The notes under the pieces were generated by a model. That model was not told where the DNA came from. It saw only the letters and a program-made list of their open reading frames with translations, and made no database searches. A stretch of 64,000 nt of DNA from Nocardioides pocheonensis (GTDB lineage Bacteria > Actinomycetota > Actinomycetes > Propionibacteriales > Nocardioidaceae), in contig NZ_RJSF01000040.1 of NCBI RefSeq assembly GCF_003725535.1, positions 65,582-129,581 on the forward strand, read 5' to 3'. This document shows, one piece after another, positions 27,920 to 38,482 of the stretch. Position 1 is the first letter of the stretch. Each line of letters opens with the position of its first letter. A program made the translations under genes and the position numbers.

Positions 27920-29284
27920 ATGGCCACGGACCTCTCCATCTTCAAGGCGTACGACGTGCGCGGCACCGTCCCCGACCAGGTCAACCCCGACCTCGCCCGT
28001 CGGGTCGGCAACGCGTTCGTGGCGGTGACGGGCGCGGCCGCGGTGGTCGTGGGCCACGACATGCGGCCGTCCTCCCCGGAGCTCTCCCGGGCGTTCGCCG
28101 AGGGCGCCGCGGCCGCGGGTGCCGACGTCACGCTGATCGGGCTGGCGTCGACCGACCAGCTCTACTTCGCCTCGGGCCACCTCGGACAGCCGGGGGCGAT
28201 GTTCACCGCGAGCCACAACCCTGCGCAGTACAACGGGATCAAGATGTGCCGTGCGCATGCCCAGCCGATCGGGATGGAGACCGGCCTCGCGGACATCCGC
28301 GACCGGGTCGCGTCCGGCGAGACCCTGGCCGCCGAGCGGCCGGGGTCCATCGGCGAGCGTGACCTGCTCGAGGCCTACGCGACCTATCTGCTCGCGCTGG
28401 CGCCGGTCCGCGGACGCCACCTGACCGTGGTCGTCGACGCCGGCAACGGCATGGCCGGCATGACCGCGCCCGCGGTGCTCGGCCAGCTCGACGTCGACGT
28501 GGTCCCGCTCTACTTCGAGCTCGACGGCACGTTCCCCAACCACGAGGCGAACCCGATCGAGCCGGCCAACCTCGTCGACCTGCAGGCGAAGGTGCGCGAG
28601 ACCGGCGCCGACATCGGCCTGGCCTTCGACGGCGACGCCGACCGGTGCTTCCTCGTCGACGAGCGCGGCGAGCTGGTGAGCCCGAGCGTGCTGACCGCGC
28701 TGATCGCGGCCCGCGAGCTGGCCAAGCAGCCCGGGGCGACGATCATCCACAACCTGATCACCTCGCGGGCGGTGCCGGAGATCGTGGAGGAGCTGGGCGG
28801 CAAGCCGGTGCGCACTCGGGTCGGGCACTCCTTCATCAAGGCGACGATGGCCGAGACCGACGCGATCTTCGGCGGGGAGCACTCGGGGCACTTCTACTTC
28901 CGCGACTTCTGGCGCGCCGACTCGGGCATGCTCGCGGCGCTGCACGCGCTCGCCGCGCTGGCCGAGCACGACGGGCCCCTCTCGCAGGTGCTCGCGCCGT
29001 ACTCTCGTCACGTGGCCAGTGGCGAGATCAACAGCGAGGTCGCCGACCAGGCGGCCATGCTCGCGCAGGTCGAGGCGGAGTGGGGTGCGCGCCCGGGCGT
29101 CACGCTGGACCACCTCGACGGGCTCACCGTGCTGCACGACGACTGGTGGTTCAATGTCCGCGCGTCGAACACCGAGCCGCTGCTGCGGCTCAACGCGGAG
29201 GGCAAGGACACCGAGACGATGCACCGGATCCGCGACGAGGTGCTCGCGATGATCCGGTCGGACCAGGAGGGAGTGCGCCGATGA
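27920..29284 (+). CDS. manB: Phosphomannomutase/phosphoglucomutase
   Basis: This is a 454-residue alpha-D-phosphohexomutase that interconverts mannose-6-phosphate and mannose-1-phosphate. The catalytic phosphoserine is Ser98 in TASHNP. The metal loop is DGDADR (237-242), the sugar-specificity loop GGEHSGH and the phosphate loop RASNTEP. It is the precursor step to manC. TAGGGT (27907-27912) lies 7 nt before the ATG. The stop overlaps the Trm112-like start by 4 bp. Confidence 0.95.
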   Translation: MATDLSIFKAYDVRGTVPDQVNPDLARRVGNAFVAVTGAAAVVVGHDMRPSSPELSRAFAEGAAAAGADVTLIGLASTDQLYFASGHLGQPGAMFTASHNPAQYNGIKMCRAHAQPIGMETGLADIRDRVASGETLAAERPGSIGERDLLEAYATYLLALAPVRGRHLTVVVDAGNGMAGMTAPAVLGQLDVDVVPLYFELDGTFPNHEANPIEPANLVDLQAKVRETGADIGLAFDGDADRCFLVDERGELVSPSVLTALIAARELAKQPGATIIHNLITSRAVPEIVEELGGKPVRTRVGHSFIKATMAETDAIFGGEHSGHFYFRDFWRADSGMLAALHALAALAEHDGPLSQVLAPYSRHVASGEINSEVADQAAMLAQVEAEWGARPGVTLDHLDGLTVLHDDWWFNVRASNTEPLLRLNAEGKDTETMHRIRDEVLAMIRSDQEGVRR

Positions 29285-29460
29285 ACCTCGACCAGGAACT
29301 GCTCGACCTCATCGTCTGCCCGGCGTGCCATGCCGCGCTCGCCGTCGACGAGGCGGCCGAGGAGCTGGTGTGCACCGGGTGCGGCCTGGCCTACCCGGTT
29401 CGCGACGACATCCCGGTGCTCCTCGTCGACGAGGCGCGTCGCCCCGACTCACCGGCCTGA
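29281..29460 (+). CDS. Trm112/YcaR-like small zinc protein
   Basis: This is a 59-residue protein with two CxxC pairs (Cys13/Cys16 and Cys31/Cys34) that form a zinc ribbon, followed by AYPVRDDIPVLLVDEAR. This matches the Trm112 family. In bacteria these small proteins accompany methyltransferases or lipid/sugar genes and probably act as activators. ATG 29281 overlaps the manB stop (ATGA), so it is co-translated with manB. Confidence 0.9.
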   Translation: MNLDQELLDLIVCPACHAALAVDEAAEELVCTGCGLAYPVRDDIPVLLVDEARRPDSPA

Positions 29461-29473
29461 GCGCGGACACGTG

Positions 29474-30505
29474 ATGGCGCCCCCGTTCGACGACGGCCTC
29501 CTCGACGACGAGTCGGCCCTCGCACGCGCCGACCCCGACCTGCGCCAGATCGCCGAGGCCGGTGCCCGGGTGCGGCTGGAGTCCGTCACGTCGGCCGAGC
29601 CGCTCGCGCAGGCCGTCGCCCGGCTCGCCGAGTCGCGTCCGCGCGCGGTCGTGGCCGCGGGTCCCGACTCCCGACTGCTCCGGGCGGTGCTCGAGCCGAC
29701 CTGTCCCGTGCCGTTCGTGGCCTGGCCGGGTCCGGGCCTTCCCGGCTGGGCGGGTGCCCTCGACCTCATCGTCGTCCTCGCGCCCGACGGCACCGACCCC
29801 GGCACCGCGGCAGGCGTGGCCGAAGCGGTACGCCGCGGCTGCCAGCTCGTCGTGGCCACGCCGGCGGAGTCCCTCGTCGGCCGGCACGTGCCGGGTCGCT
29901 ACTCCACGTTGCTGCCCACGGTGACGGGCGACCAGCTCGCCACCGCGGTGGTCATGCTCGACCTGCTCGACCGGCTCGACCTCGGCCCGTCCGCCGACCC
30001 GGAGGTCGTGGCGGCAGCCCTCGACGACGTCGCGATCTCGTGCAGCCCGTTCCGCGACCTGGCGGTCAACCCGGCGAAGCTGCTCGCCAGCGGGATCGCC
30101 GAGACCAGCCCGCTGCTGTGGGGCGGCACGGTGCTGGCGGCGCGCGCCGCCCGCCGCATCGCCGAGTCGGTACGCCGGGCCACCGGCCGCGCCGCCCTCG
30201 CCGCGGACGCCGAGCACCTGCTCCCGGTCCTCGCGGCGGCGCCGCTCGCGGATGTCTTCGCCGACCCGTTCGCCGACGAGGACGGCGATCCCCGCCCCTC
30301 CCTCGTCGTGCTCGACGACGGCTCGCTCGACCCTGTCGTCGCCGAGACCCGCAAGCGCCTGGTCGACCAGGCCGAGGGCCGCGGGGTCCGGGTCGAGACG
30401 GTGACCACCGAGGCCGACGGCGCCGTCGCCCGCTACGCCGCGCTGCTGGAGACCGGCACCTTCGCGGCCCGCTACCTGCGGATCGGCCGCGTCGACACGG
30501 ACTGA
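29474..30505 (+). CDS. SIS-domain phosphosugar isomerase-like protein (phosphomannose isomerase type)
   Basis: This is a 343-residue protein with the layout of bifunctional phosphoglucose/phosphomannose isomerase relatives (Rv3256c type). SIS-like segments include LIVVLAPDGTDPGTAAGVAEAVRRG and CQLVVATPAESLVG. TSPLLWGGTVLAARAARRIAES resembles the isomerase dimer region. It lies between manB and other envelope genes and may supply mannose-6-phosphate. Catalytic residues cannot be assigned confidently from sequence alone. ATG 29474 is used; GTG 29471 is equally possible. Confidence 0.83.
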   Translation: MAPPFDDGLLDDESALARADPDLRQIAEAGARVRLESVTSAEPLAQAVARLAESRPRAVVAAGPDSRLLRAVLEPTCPVPFVAWPGPGLPGWAGALDLIVVLAPDGTDPGTAAGVAEAVRRGCQLVVATPAESLVGRHVPGRYSTLLPTVTGDQLATAVVMLDLLDRLDLGPSADPEVVAAALDDVAISCSPFRDLAVNPAKLLASGIAETSPLLWGGTVLAARAARRIAESVRRATGRAALAADAEHLLPVLAAAPLADVFADPFADEDGDPRPSLVVLDDGSLDPVVAETRKRLVDQAEGRGVRVETVTTEADGAVARYAALLETGTFAARYLRIGRVDTD

Positions 30506-30588
30506 CCCGCGCCCTGCGCCTCGAAGCCCTGCGCTCCGAGCCCTGCCACTCCGAGCCCGTTGGCGCCCGCCCACTAGGCTCCACGGTC

Positions 30589-31554
30589 ATGTCGACCGAA
30601 GGTGGCACCAAGGCCGTCGTCGCTGCCCTGCTGGCCAACCTGGGCATCGCCGTCACGAAGTTCGTCGCGTTCTTCCTGACCGGCTTCTCCTCGATGCTGG
30701 CCGAGGCGATTCACTCCGTGGCCGACTCCGGCAACCAGGGACTGCTGCTGCTGGGCGGGCGCCGCTCGCGCAAGGAGGCCACCGAGGAGCACCCGTTCGG
30801 CTACGGCCGCGAGCGCTACATCTACTCGTTCATCGTCGCGATCGTGCTGTTCAGCGTCGGCGGCCTGTTCGCGCTCTACGAGGCCTACCACAAGGCGCAC
30901 GAGGTGCACGCCGGTCACTCCGAGGTGGGTGACGACTGGAAGCGCTTCGTGCCGATCGTGGTGCTCGGGGTGGCGATCGTCCTCGAGGCGCTGTCCTTCC
31001 GGACCGCGATCCGCGAGACCAGCAAGATCCGCGGGAGCGCGTCGTACGCGCAGTTCATCCGACGCGCCAAGCAGCCCGAGCTCCCGGTCATCCTGCTCGA
31101 GGACTTCGCCGCGCTGGTCGGCCTGGTCGTGGCCTTCCTGGGCGTGAGCCTGACGCTGATCACCGGCAACCAGTACTTCGACGCCGCCGGCACCGGGCTG
31201 ATCGGTGCGCTCCTGGTCGTCGTGGCGGTGATCCTGGCCGTCGAGACCAAGAGCCTGCTGCTCGGCGAGTCGGCCGCCGAGGACGCCCAGCGGCAGATCC
31301 GGGACGCGCTGACGGCCACCGACGGCATCGAGCGGGTCATCCACATGAAGACCATGCACCTCGGTCCGGAGGAGCTGCTGGTCGCGGTGAAGGTCGGCGT
31401 CCGGCCGACCGACTCAGCTGCCGAGGTCGCGGCGGCGATCGACCGCGCGGAGGTCGCCGTGCGCGCCGCCGAGCCGACGGCGTCGTCGATCTACATCGAG
31501 CCGGACCTCTACCGCGCCGACTACTCGCCCGCCGAGCGTCCGGCGTCTGGTTAG
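30589..31554 (+). CDS. Cation diffusion facilitator family metal transporter
   Basis: This is a 321-residue membrane protein with six membrane segments and a cytoplasmic C-terminal domain. Metal-site motifs are EAIHSVADSGNQ in TM2 and LLEDFAALVGL in TM5. ERYIYSFIVAIVLFSVGGLF matches the CDF core. It exports divalent cations such as Zn(II), Fe(II) or Mn(II) using the proton gradient. HPFGYGRERY follows TM2. TAGGCT (30575-30580) is 8 nt before ATG 30589. Three ~16-bp degenerate repeats (CGARCCCTGC...) lie at 30524-30560. Confidence 0.92.
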   Translation: MSTEGGTKAVVAALLANLGIAVTKFVAFFLTGFSSMLAEAIHSVADSGNQGLLLLGGRRSRKEATEEHPFGYGRERYIYSFIVAIVLFSVGGLFALYEAYHKAHEVHAGHSEVGDDWKRFVPIVVLGVAIVLEALSFRTAIRETSKIRGSASYAQFIRRAKQPELPVILLEDFAALVGLVVAFLGVSLTLITGNQYFDAAGTGLIGALLVVVAVILAVETKSLLLGESAAEDAQRQIRDALTATDGIERVIHMKTMHLGPEELLVAVKVGVRPTDSAAEVAAAIDRAEVAVRAAEPTASSIYIEPDLYRADYSPAERPASG

Positions 31555-31680
31555 TATTGACCCGCGCCTTTCGCACGAGATCGTGGCCAGACGCCCTGAA
31601 CAGACTCGTGGCCGGTGACGGCCGCTCCTGTCTGCCTTCAGCCTCGCCCGAATCCCTCGACACACCTGCAAGGAACCTTC

Positions 31681-33108
<1,428 letters not shown>

Positions 33109-33112
33109 TCCG

Positions 33113-33871
33113 TTGACCCAACCGGACCAGGCCGCGCGGGGCCGCATCCTCGTCGTCGACGACGATGCGGCCCTTGCGGAGATGCTCACGCTCGTCCTCC
33201 AGAACGAGGGCCTGCGCAGCCGAATCGTCGCGCGCGGCGACGAGGCGCTCGGAGCGTTCCGCGACTACAAGCCCGACCTGGTCCTGCTCGACCTGATGCT
33301 GCCCGGCACCGACGGGATCGAGGTGTGCCGGCAGATCCGCGCCGAGTCCGGCGTACCGATCGTCATGCTGACGGCGAAGAGCGACACCGTCGACGTGGTC
33401 GTCGGCCTCGAGTCCGGGGCCGACGACTACATCGCGAAGCCGTTCAAGCCCAAGGAGCTGGTGGCCCGCATCCGCGCGCGCATGCGGCACTTCGAGCCAC
33501 CGGCGCCCGAGGTGATCGCGGTGTCGGACCTCCGCATCGACGTCGCCGGCCACAGCGTGACCCGGGGCGGCCGGCCGATCCAGCTCACGCCGCTCGAGTT
33601 CGACCTGCTGGTCTGCCTTGCCCGGCGGCCCTGGCAGGTGTTCACTCGCGAGATGCTGCTCGAGCAGGTCTGGGGCTACCGGCACGCCGCCGACACCCGG
33701 CTGGTCAACGTGCACGTCCAGCGGCTGCGCGCCAAGGTGGAGCACGACCCCGAGCACCCCGCGATCGTGCTGACCGTGCGCGGCGTGGGCTACAAGGCAG
33801 GCGGCACGGACCCGGACCTCGGGGCCGGCCCCGCAGAGGGCGACGCCGGTGGCGAGCCCGTCCCCAGCTGA
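33113..33871 (+). CDS. mtrA: Response regulator MtrA
   Basis: This is a 252-residue OmpR-type regulator. The receiver domain has the acidic pocket VVDDD and phospho-acceptor Asp60 in LLDLMLPG. YIAKPFKPKEL follows. The winged-helix output domain (about 140-235) includes LTPLEFDLLVCLARRPWQVFTREMLLEQVWGY. MtrA controls division, wall turnover and dnaA in actinobacteria. The start is the rare codon TTG 33113; no ATG or GTG lies upstream that keeps the domain intact, and the next ATG would remove the acidic pocket. A 20-residue Gly/Pro-rich tail follows the domain. Confidence 0.95.
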   Translation: MTQPDQAARGRILVVDDDAALAEMLTLVLQNEGLRSRIVARGDEALGAFRDYKPDLVLLDLMLPGTDGIEVCRQIRAESGVPIVMLTAKSDTVDVVVGLESGADDYIAKPFKPKELVARIRARMRHFEPPAPEVIAVSDLRIDVAGHSVTRGGRPIQLTPLEFDLLVCLARRPWQVFTREMLLEQVWGYRHAADTRLVNVHVQRLRAKVEHDPEHPAIVLTVRGVGYKAGGTDPDLGAGPAEGDAGGEPVPS

Positions 33872-35531
33872 GACCCGGGTCGGCCCGCCGGTCCCGCTCT
33901 GGCAGCGCGCCCGCCGGGCGGTCGGCGACGTCCTCACCTACTGGCGGCGCTCGATCCGCACGCGCGTGGTGGTCACCATCGTGCTCCTCGGCGCGGTGGT
34001 CGCCGGGTCCGTCGGCTGGTTGCTCGTCCGGCAGATCTCCGACGGCCTGGTGCAGAGCCGGCTGAGCGCCTCGCGCGCCGAGGCCGTCAGCCAGACCGCG
34101 TCCGCACGTGAGCTGCTCGGCTCGGCAGGCAGCTCCGACTTCGACCCCGCGACCCAGCTGCGCCAGGTCGCCGAGGCGCTCGTGGCGCGCGGCAAGCTCC
34201 GCGGGTACGCCGTGGTCGTGATGGGCCCGATCGGCCCGCGGGCGGGTGGGAGCCCCGCCACCGGGATCAGGACCACGCCCGGCGTCTCGGCCACCAGCGT
34301 GCCCGCGAGGCTCCAGCGGGTGGTCGCCGCGCGGACGTCGGGCACCTCGTGGACCTACACGCGCCTGCGCCGGCTGGCCGATCCTCCGGGCACGGGCACG
34401 CCCTCCGTCGTGGTCGGCTCGCGCATCGTGCTGCCCTCGGACGGCGGCACCTACGCGCTCTACTACGTGTTCCCGATGACCGAGGAGCAGCGCACGCTGA
34501 ACCTGGTCCGCCAGTCGTTGCTCACCTCCGGGGTGCTCCTCCTCGTGCTCACCGCAGGCATAGTCCTGCTGGTGACACGCCAGGTGATCACGCCGGTGCG
34601 GCTGGCCCGCCGGGTGGCCGAGCGGATCGCCTCGGGTCGTCTCGAGGAGCGCATGCACGTGCACGGTGAGGACGACATCGCCCGGCTGGCGACGTCGTTC
34701 AACCAGATGACCGACGCGCTCCAGCAGCAGATCCGCCAGCTCGTCGAGCTCTCCCGGGCGCAGCGCCAGTTCGTCTCCGACGTGTCGCACGAGCTGCGGA
34801 CGCCGCTGACCACCGTCCGGATGGCCGGGGACGTCCTCCACGACTCGCGGGGGTCGTTCGAGCCGGTCGCCGCCCGCGCCGCCGAGCTGCTGCAGAAGGA
34901 GCTCGACCGGTTCGAGAACCTCCTGGCCGACCTGCTCGAGATCAGCCGCTTCGACGCCGGTGCCGCCGGACTGGAGCTGTCCGAGGTCAACCTCGCCGAC
35001 GTCGCGCGGCGGGTCGTCGACCAGGCGGCCGCGGTCGCCCGGCAGCGCGGCGTACGGATCGTCGTCGAGGCGTCCCAGCCCTGCGTCGCGGAGGTCGACG
35101 AGCGCCGGATCGAGCGCGTCCTGCGCAACCTGGTCTCGAACGCGATCGACCATGCGAACGTGCGCGACGACGCCCGCGTCGTCGTACGGGTGGCGTGCGA
35201 CGAGCAGGCCGTCGCGGTCACGGTCCGCGACTACGGCGTCGGCCTCAAGCCGGGGCAGTCGGCGATGGTGTTCAACCGGTTCTGGCGCGCCGACCCGGCT
35301 CGGGCGCGGACGACCGGGGGCACCGGCCTGGGCCTGGCGATCTCGCTCGAGGACGCCCAGCTGCACGGCGGCTGGCTCCAGGTGTGGGGCGCCCCGGACG
35401 CCGGTGCGCAGTTCCGGTTGACCGTCCCGCTGCGCGCCGGCGACCCGCTGGCCCACAGCCCCCTCCCGCTGGTGCCGGACGACTGGGCCGGCGAGAGCAC
35501 GGCGCCGCACGAAGTGGGAGGAGTGCGATGA
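33849..35531 (+). CDS. mtrB: Sensor histidine kinase MtrB
   Basis: This is a 560-residue membrane kinase with TM1 (about 38-60), an extracellular sensor region, TM2 (about 220-240), HAMP, HisKA with His314 in FVSDVSHELRTPLT, and an ATPase domain with NLVSNAIDHA, DYGVGL and GGTGLGLAI. It phosphorylates MtrA. GTG 33849 overlaps mtrA by 23 bp. The lpqB start overlaps its stop (ATGA), so the three genes are one operon. Confidence 0.95.
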   Translation: MASPSPAETRVGPPVPLWQRARRAVGDVLTYWRRSIRTRVVVTIVLLGAVVAGSVGWLLVRQISDGLVQSRLSASRAEAVSQTASARELLGSAGSSDFDPATQLRQVAEALVARGKLRGYAVVVMGPIGPRAGGSPATGIRTTPGVSATSVPARLQRVVAARTSGTSWTYTRLRRLADPPGTGTPSVVVGSRIVLPSDGGTYALYYVFPMTEEQRTLNLVRQSLLTSGVLLLVLTAGIVLLVTRQVITPVRLARRVAERIASGRLEERMHVHGEDDIARLATSFNQMTDALQQQIRQLVELSRAQRQFVSDVSHELRTPLTTVRMAGDVLHDSRGSFEPVAARAAELLQKELDRFENLLADLLEISRFDAGAAGLELSEVNLADVARRVVDQAAAVARQRGVRIVVEASQPCVAEVDERRIERVLRNLVSNAIDHANVRDDARVVVRVACDEQAVAVTVRDYGVGLKPGQSAMVFNRFWRADPARARTTGGTGLGLAISLEDAQLHGGWLQVWGAPDAGAQFRLTVPLRAGDPLAHSPLPLVPDDWAGESTAPHEVGGVR

Positions 35532-37285
35532 GCACCCTGCGGCTGCGACTGGCAGCGCTGGCCCTGCTGGCCGCGGCCCTGTGCGCCTGCTCCACCCTGC
35601 CGGTGACCGGTGACGTGCACAGTGATCCGGCCGGTTCGGAGGAGACCAGCGACCAGGCGCCCTACTTCGCGCCGCCCGGTCCCGGTAGGGACGACTCGCC
35701 CGAGGAGATCGTGCGTGGCTTCCTGCTCGCGATGCAGGCGAACCCACCGAGCACGGCGGTCGCGCGCAGCTTCCTCTCGAGCCGGGCCAAGGCGACCTGG
35801 CGCCCCGGCCAGGGCACGATCGTGTACGACGCACCGACGATCGAGTCCGCCGACGGGCAGGTGATCGCCCGGCTGCGCGGCGCCCACCAGCTCTCGCCGC
35901 ACGGCGTCTGGCTCGACGGGACGACGTCGACGACCGCGACGTACCCGCTGTCGCTGGTCCAGGAGGGCGGCCAGTGGCGGATCGACAACCCGCCGAACGT
36001 CCTGGCGGTGCCGACGTCCTACTTCTCGAGCCTGTTCGTGCCCTTCGACATCTACTGGTTCGACCACACCGGCACGGTGCTCGTGCCGACGACCGTCTAC
36101 GTGCCGCGCGGCGAGGAGACCGCCACGAACCTGGTGCGAGGACTGCTGGCCGGGCCACCGCCCTCCCAGCGCGACGTCACGGTGAGCGCCTTCCCCCCGC
36201 GGGCCGACCTCGACTTCGCCGTGGTGGTCAACGACGCCGGCATCGCCGAGGTGCCGCTCAGCTCCGAGGTCCTGCTCCTCCCGCCCGCCGACCTCAACCG
36301 GCTGGTGGTACAGCTGGCGTGGACGCTGCGGCAGGTGCCCGGCATCGACCGCTTGCGGATCACGGTCGACGGAGCCCCGTTGGCGCTGTCGGACGGACGC
36401 ACCGACGTGAGCGTGTCCGCGGGCGCGGACTACGACCCGGTGGCCTCCCGCCAGCGCGACCTCCTCGTGATCAGCGGTGGCCGGGTCGTGCGCGACGACG
36501 GCGACCGCGGCGTGCCGATCGCCGGGCCGTTCGGCCAGGTCGGATACGCCCTTCGCTCCCTGGCCTGGAACACGCACGACCACCTGGTGGCCGCGGTCGC
36601 GGACAACGGCCGCCGCGCGTACGTCGCTCCCGACCGCGGCAGCAGCGCGCAGAACCGGGTCCAGACCGTCCTGGACGGCGCGACCGACCTGCAGCGGCCG
36701 ACCTACGACCGGTTCGGTGGCCTGTGGCTGGTCGACAACGCGAAGTCCGGAGCGGTCGTGCACGTCGTGCGCCACGGTCGCGACCGGGTGCTCACCGTGC
36801 CCGGCATCTCCGGCCACCGGATCAGCGCCTTCACCGTGACCCGCGACGGCACGTCCCTGGTCGCGGTGCTCGCCGGCGGGACCAACCCGACGCTGGAGGT
36901 GAGCGGCCTGGTCCGGCAGCCCAACGGCCGCGTCGACCGGGCGACGCCGGCCCGTGCACTGCAGCTCAGCGGCGCCGACCTCGGCCCGGGCCGGGACATC
37001 GGCCAGAACGGAGCGACGTCGGTGGCCCTGCTCACCCGGCCCGCCAGCGGGCCGGACCAGGTCACCTACGTCCAGCTCGACGGCTCGCCGGGTCCCCAGT
37101 TGCCCGAGGGCGCCGGCGCCCCGGGCACGGTGCCCTCGCCGCTCGGTGGCATCGTCACCAGCCCCGACCCGGCGCTGCCGCTGCGGGTGCTGGGCGCCGA
37201 CGGCCGGTTGTTCACCTACTCCGACACCGGGAGCTGGGCGCGCTCCGCGCTTCCCGACGTGGTCGCCGCGGCCTACGGCCAGTAG
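35528..37285 (+). CDS. lpqB: Lipoprotein LpqB
   Basis: This is a 585-residue lipoprotein with a signal peptide ending in the lipobox LCAC (lipidated Cys21). A conserved N-terminal LpqB domain and a GerMN domain (about 190-290, LVPTTVYVPRGEETATNLVRGLLAG) follow, then a beta-propeller-like C-terminal half. In mycobacteria LpqB binds the MtrB sensor region and modulates signalling. Coupling to mtrB supports the same role here. Confidence 0.95.
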   Translation: MSTLRLRLAALALLAAALCACSTLPVTGDVHSDPAGSEETSDQAPYFAPPGPGRDDSPEEIVRGFLLAMQANPPSTAVARSFLSSRAKATWRPGQGTIVYDAPTIESADGQVIARLRGAHQLSPHGVWLDGTTSTTATYPLSLVQEGGQWRIDNPPNVLAVPTSYFSSLFVPFDIYWFDHTGTVLVPTTVYVPRGEETATNLVRGLLAGPPPSQRDVTVSAFPPRADLDFAVVVNDAGIAEVPLSSEVLLLPPADLNRLVVQLAWTLRQVPGIDRLRITVDGAPLALSDGRTDVSVSAGADYDPVASRQRDLLVISGGRVVRDDGDRGVPIAGPFGQVGYALRSLAWNTHDHLVAAVADNGRRAYVAPDRGSSAQNRVQTVLDGATDLQRPTYDRFGGLWLVDNAKSGAVVHVVRHGRDRVLTVPGISGHRISAFTVTRDGTSLVAVLAGGTNPTLEVSGLVRQPNGRVDRATPARALQLSGADLGPGRDIGQNGATSVALLTRPASGPDQVTYVQLDGSPGPQLPEGAGAPGTVPSPLGGIVTSPDPALPLRVLGADGRLFTYSDTGSWARSALPDVVAAAYGQ

Positions 37286-37384
37286 CGGGCCGGTCGGCAG
37301 CCCCAGCGCCACGGACCCGACCGCTCTCCACAGGGCACCCGGGGCAGACCTGGCCGGGGAGTCCCACGCCGGGACGATGAGGGC

Positions 37385-38077
37385 GTGCTCGACGCCTGCC
37401 TCGACCTCGCCCTCGGCGGCGCCTGCGTCGCCTGCGCTCGTCCGGGCCGGCTGCTCTGTCGCCCCTGCCACGACTCCCTGCCGTGGGCGGTGCGCATGGT
37501 CCGCCCCGACCCGTGCCCGTCGGGGCTGGCTCCGGCGTACGTCGCCGCGGAGTACGCCGATCCCGTACGACGGATGATCCTGCTCCACAAGGAGCACGCG
37601 GCGTACGGGCTCGCAGGCCCGCTGGGGGAGGCGCTGGCCGGGGCGATCCGCGTCGGGTTGCGACGCGGTGGCCGCACCATCCTGGTGCCGGTCCCGTCCC
37701 GCCCGGCGGTCGTGCGGGCGCGCGGGCACGACCCCACGGCTCGGCTCACGCGGGCGGCGGCCGCCGTCCTCAGGTCGCTCGACGAGGACGTCGCCGTGCG
37801 GCCGCTCCTCCGGCAGCGGGACGTCGTGGCGGACCAGGCGGGCCTCACCGCGGCCGAGCGGGCGGCCAACCTCGCCGACCGGATGGCCGTGCGCGTCGGG
37901 CCGCTGCGCCGCCTGGCCCGCCGGGGTCGGCCCCTGACCGCGGTCGTCTGCGACGACGTCCTCACCACGGGCTCGACCGCGCGGGAGGCTCAGCGTGCGC
38001 TGGAGTCGGTGGGGCTCGGCGTCGCCGCGATCTGCTGCGTGGCGGCCACGCGCCGTCGCGTGCCGCTACCGAAATGA
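37385..38077 (+). CDS. comF: ComF family phosphoribosyltransferase-like protein
   Basis: This is a 230-residue protein with an N-terminal zinc-finger-like cluster (CVACARPGRLLCRPC) and a type I phosphoribosyltransferase domain with PRPP motif VVCDDVLTTGSTA. Relatives are linked to DNA uptake in naturally competent bacteria, but most actinobacterial members have no proven role. The site between lpqB and hpf is conserved in mycobacteria (Rv3242c). GTG 37385 is the start used. Confidence 0.9.
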   Translation: MLDACLDLALGGACVACARPGRLLCRPCHDSLPWAVRMVRPDPCPSGLAPAYVAAEYADPVRRMILLHKEHAAYGLAGPLGEALAGAIRVGLRRGGRTILVPVPSRPAVVRARGHDPTARLTRAAAAVLRSLDEDVAVRPLLRQRDVVADQAGLTAAERAANLADRMAVRVGPLRRLARRGRPLTAVVCDDVLTTGSTAREAQRALESVGLGVAAICCVAATRRRVPLPK

Positions 38078-38101
38078 GGGGGTGGCGGCTAACGTCTGTG
38101 T

Positions 38102-38482
38102 ATGGAGTCCGTCCGGGTCCGTGGTTGCGTCAGGCAGGTCACGGGCCGGACATGTCCCGCAAGTGGACACCGGCACGGGACCGCCCGGCAAGCCGATGCC
38201 AGTCGCAGGCGAAACGGTCCACGTAAGGCGATCACCACCCTCGTGGTGGGTGCTCGCCGATCACGGTGCGGCTTAGTCGTAAGTCCTGCCCCTCGCTCCA
38301 CGCCAGATGCGTGGACGCGGGGGAGAAGGCCAGTAGTGGCAGAGAAGCTGCGAACGTCTCAGCAGGCGGGTGTGGGGTCGAAGACCAGGTCGGCCGGACG
38401 GACTCCTCTTCTCGTGCCGGTGTCGCAGCACGTGCCGGTGTAGCCAACGGGCGGTTCGCCGCCCCGATAGTGGGAGGTCTGC
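38102..38482 (+). ncRNA. Long structured leader of hpf; candidate raiA-type RNA
   Basis: This 381-nt stretch has no convincing gene and several strong helices: 38111-38123 with 38140-38151; GGCGA 38227-38231 with 38254-38258 enclosing CACCAC 38233-38238 with 38243-38248; CTTA-GTCG-TAAG 38272-38283; a 14-bp hairpin 38290-38323 with one bulge; GCCA 38329-38332 with 38337-38340; and GGGCGG-TTCG-CCGCCC 38449-38464. An 11-bp direct repeat CGTGCCGGTGT occurs at 38413 and 38431. A ribosome site GGGAGG (38472-38477) follows. A -10-like TAACGT (38090-38095) could start it. raiA-motif RNAs are known upstream of hpf/raiA in Actinobacteria; this assignment is inference. Confidence 0.5.

Noticed and set aside
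30524-30560. Short degenerate repeats as a CRISPR-like array
   Set aside because: Only about three imperfect ~16-bp units with no spacers and no cas genes. Probably local slippage.
31555-31680. Possible SAH riboswitch before ahcY
   Set aside because: I looked for the conserved core of the SAH riboswitch and a matching pseudoknot and found neither. Only a normal AAGGAA ribosome site is visible.
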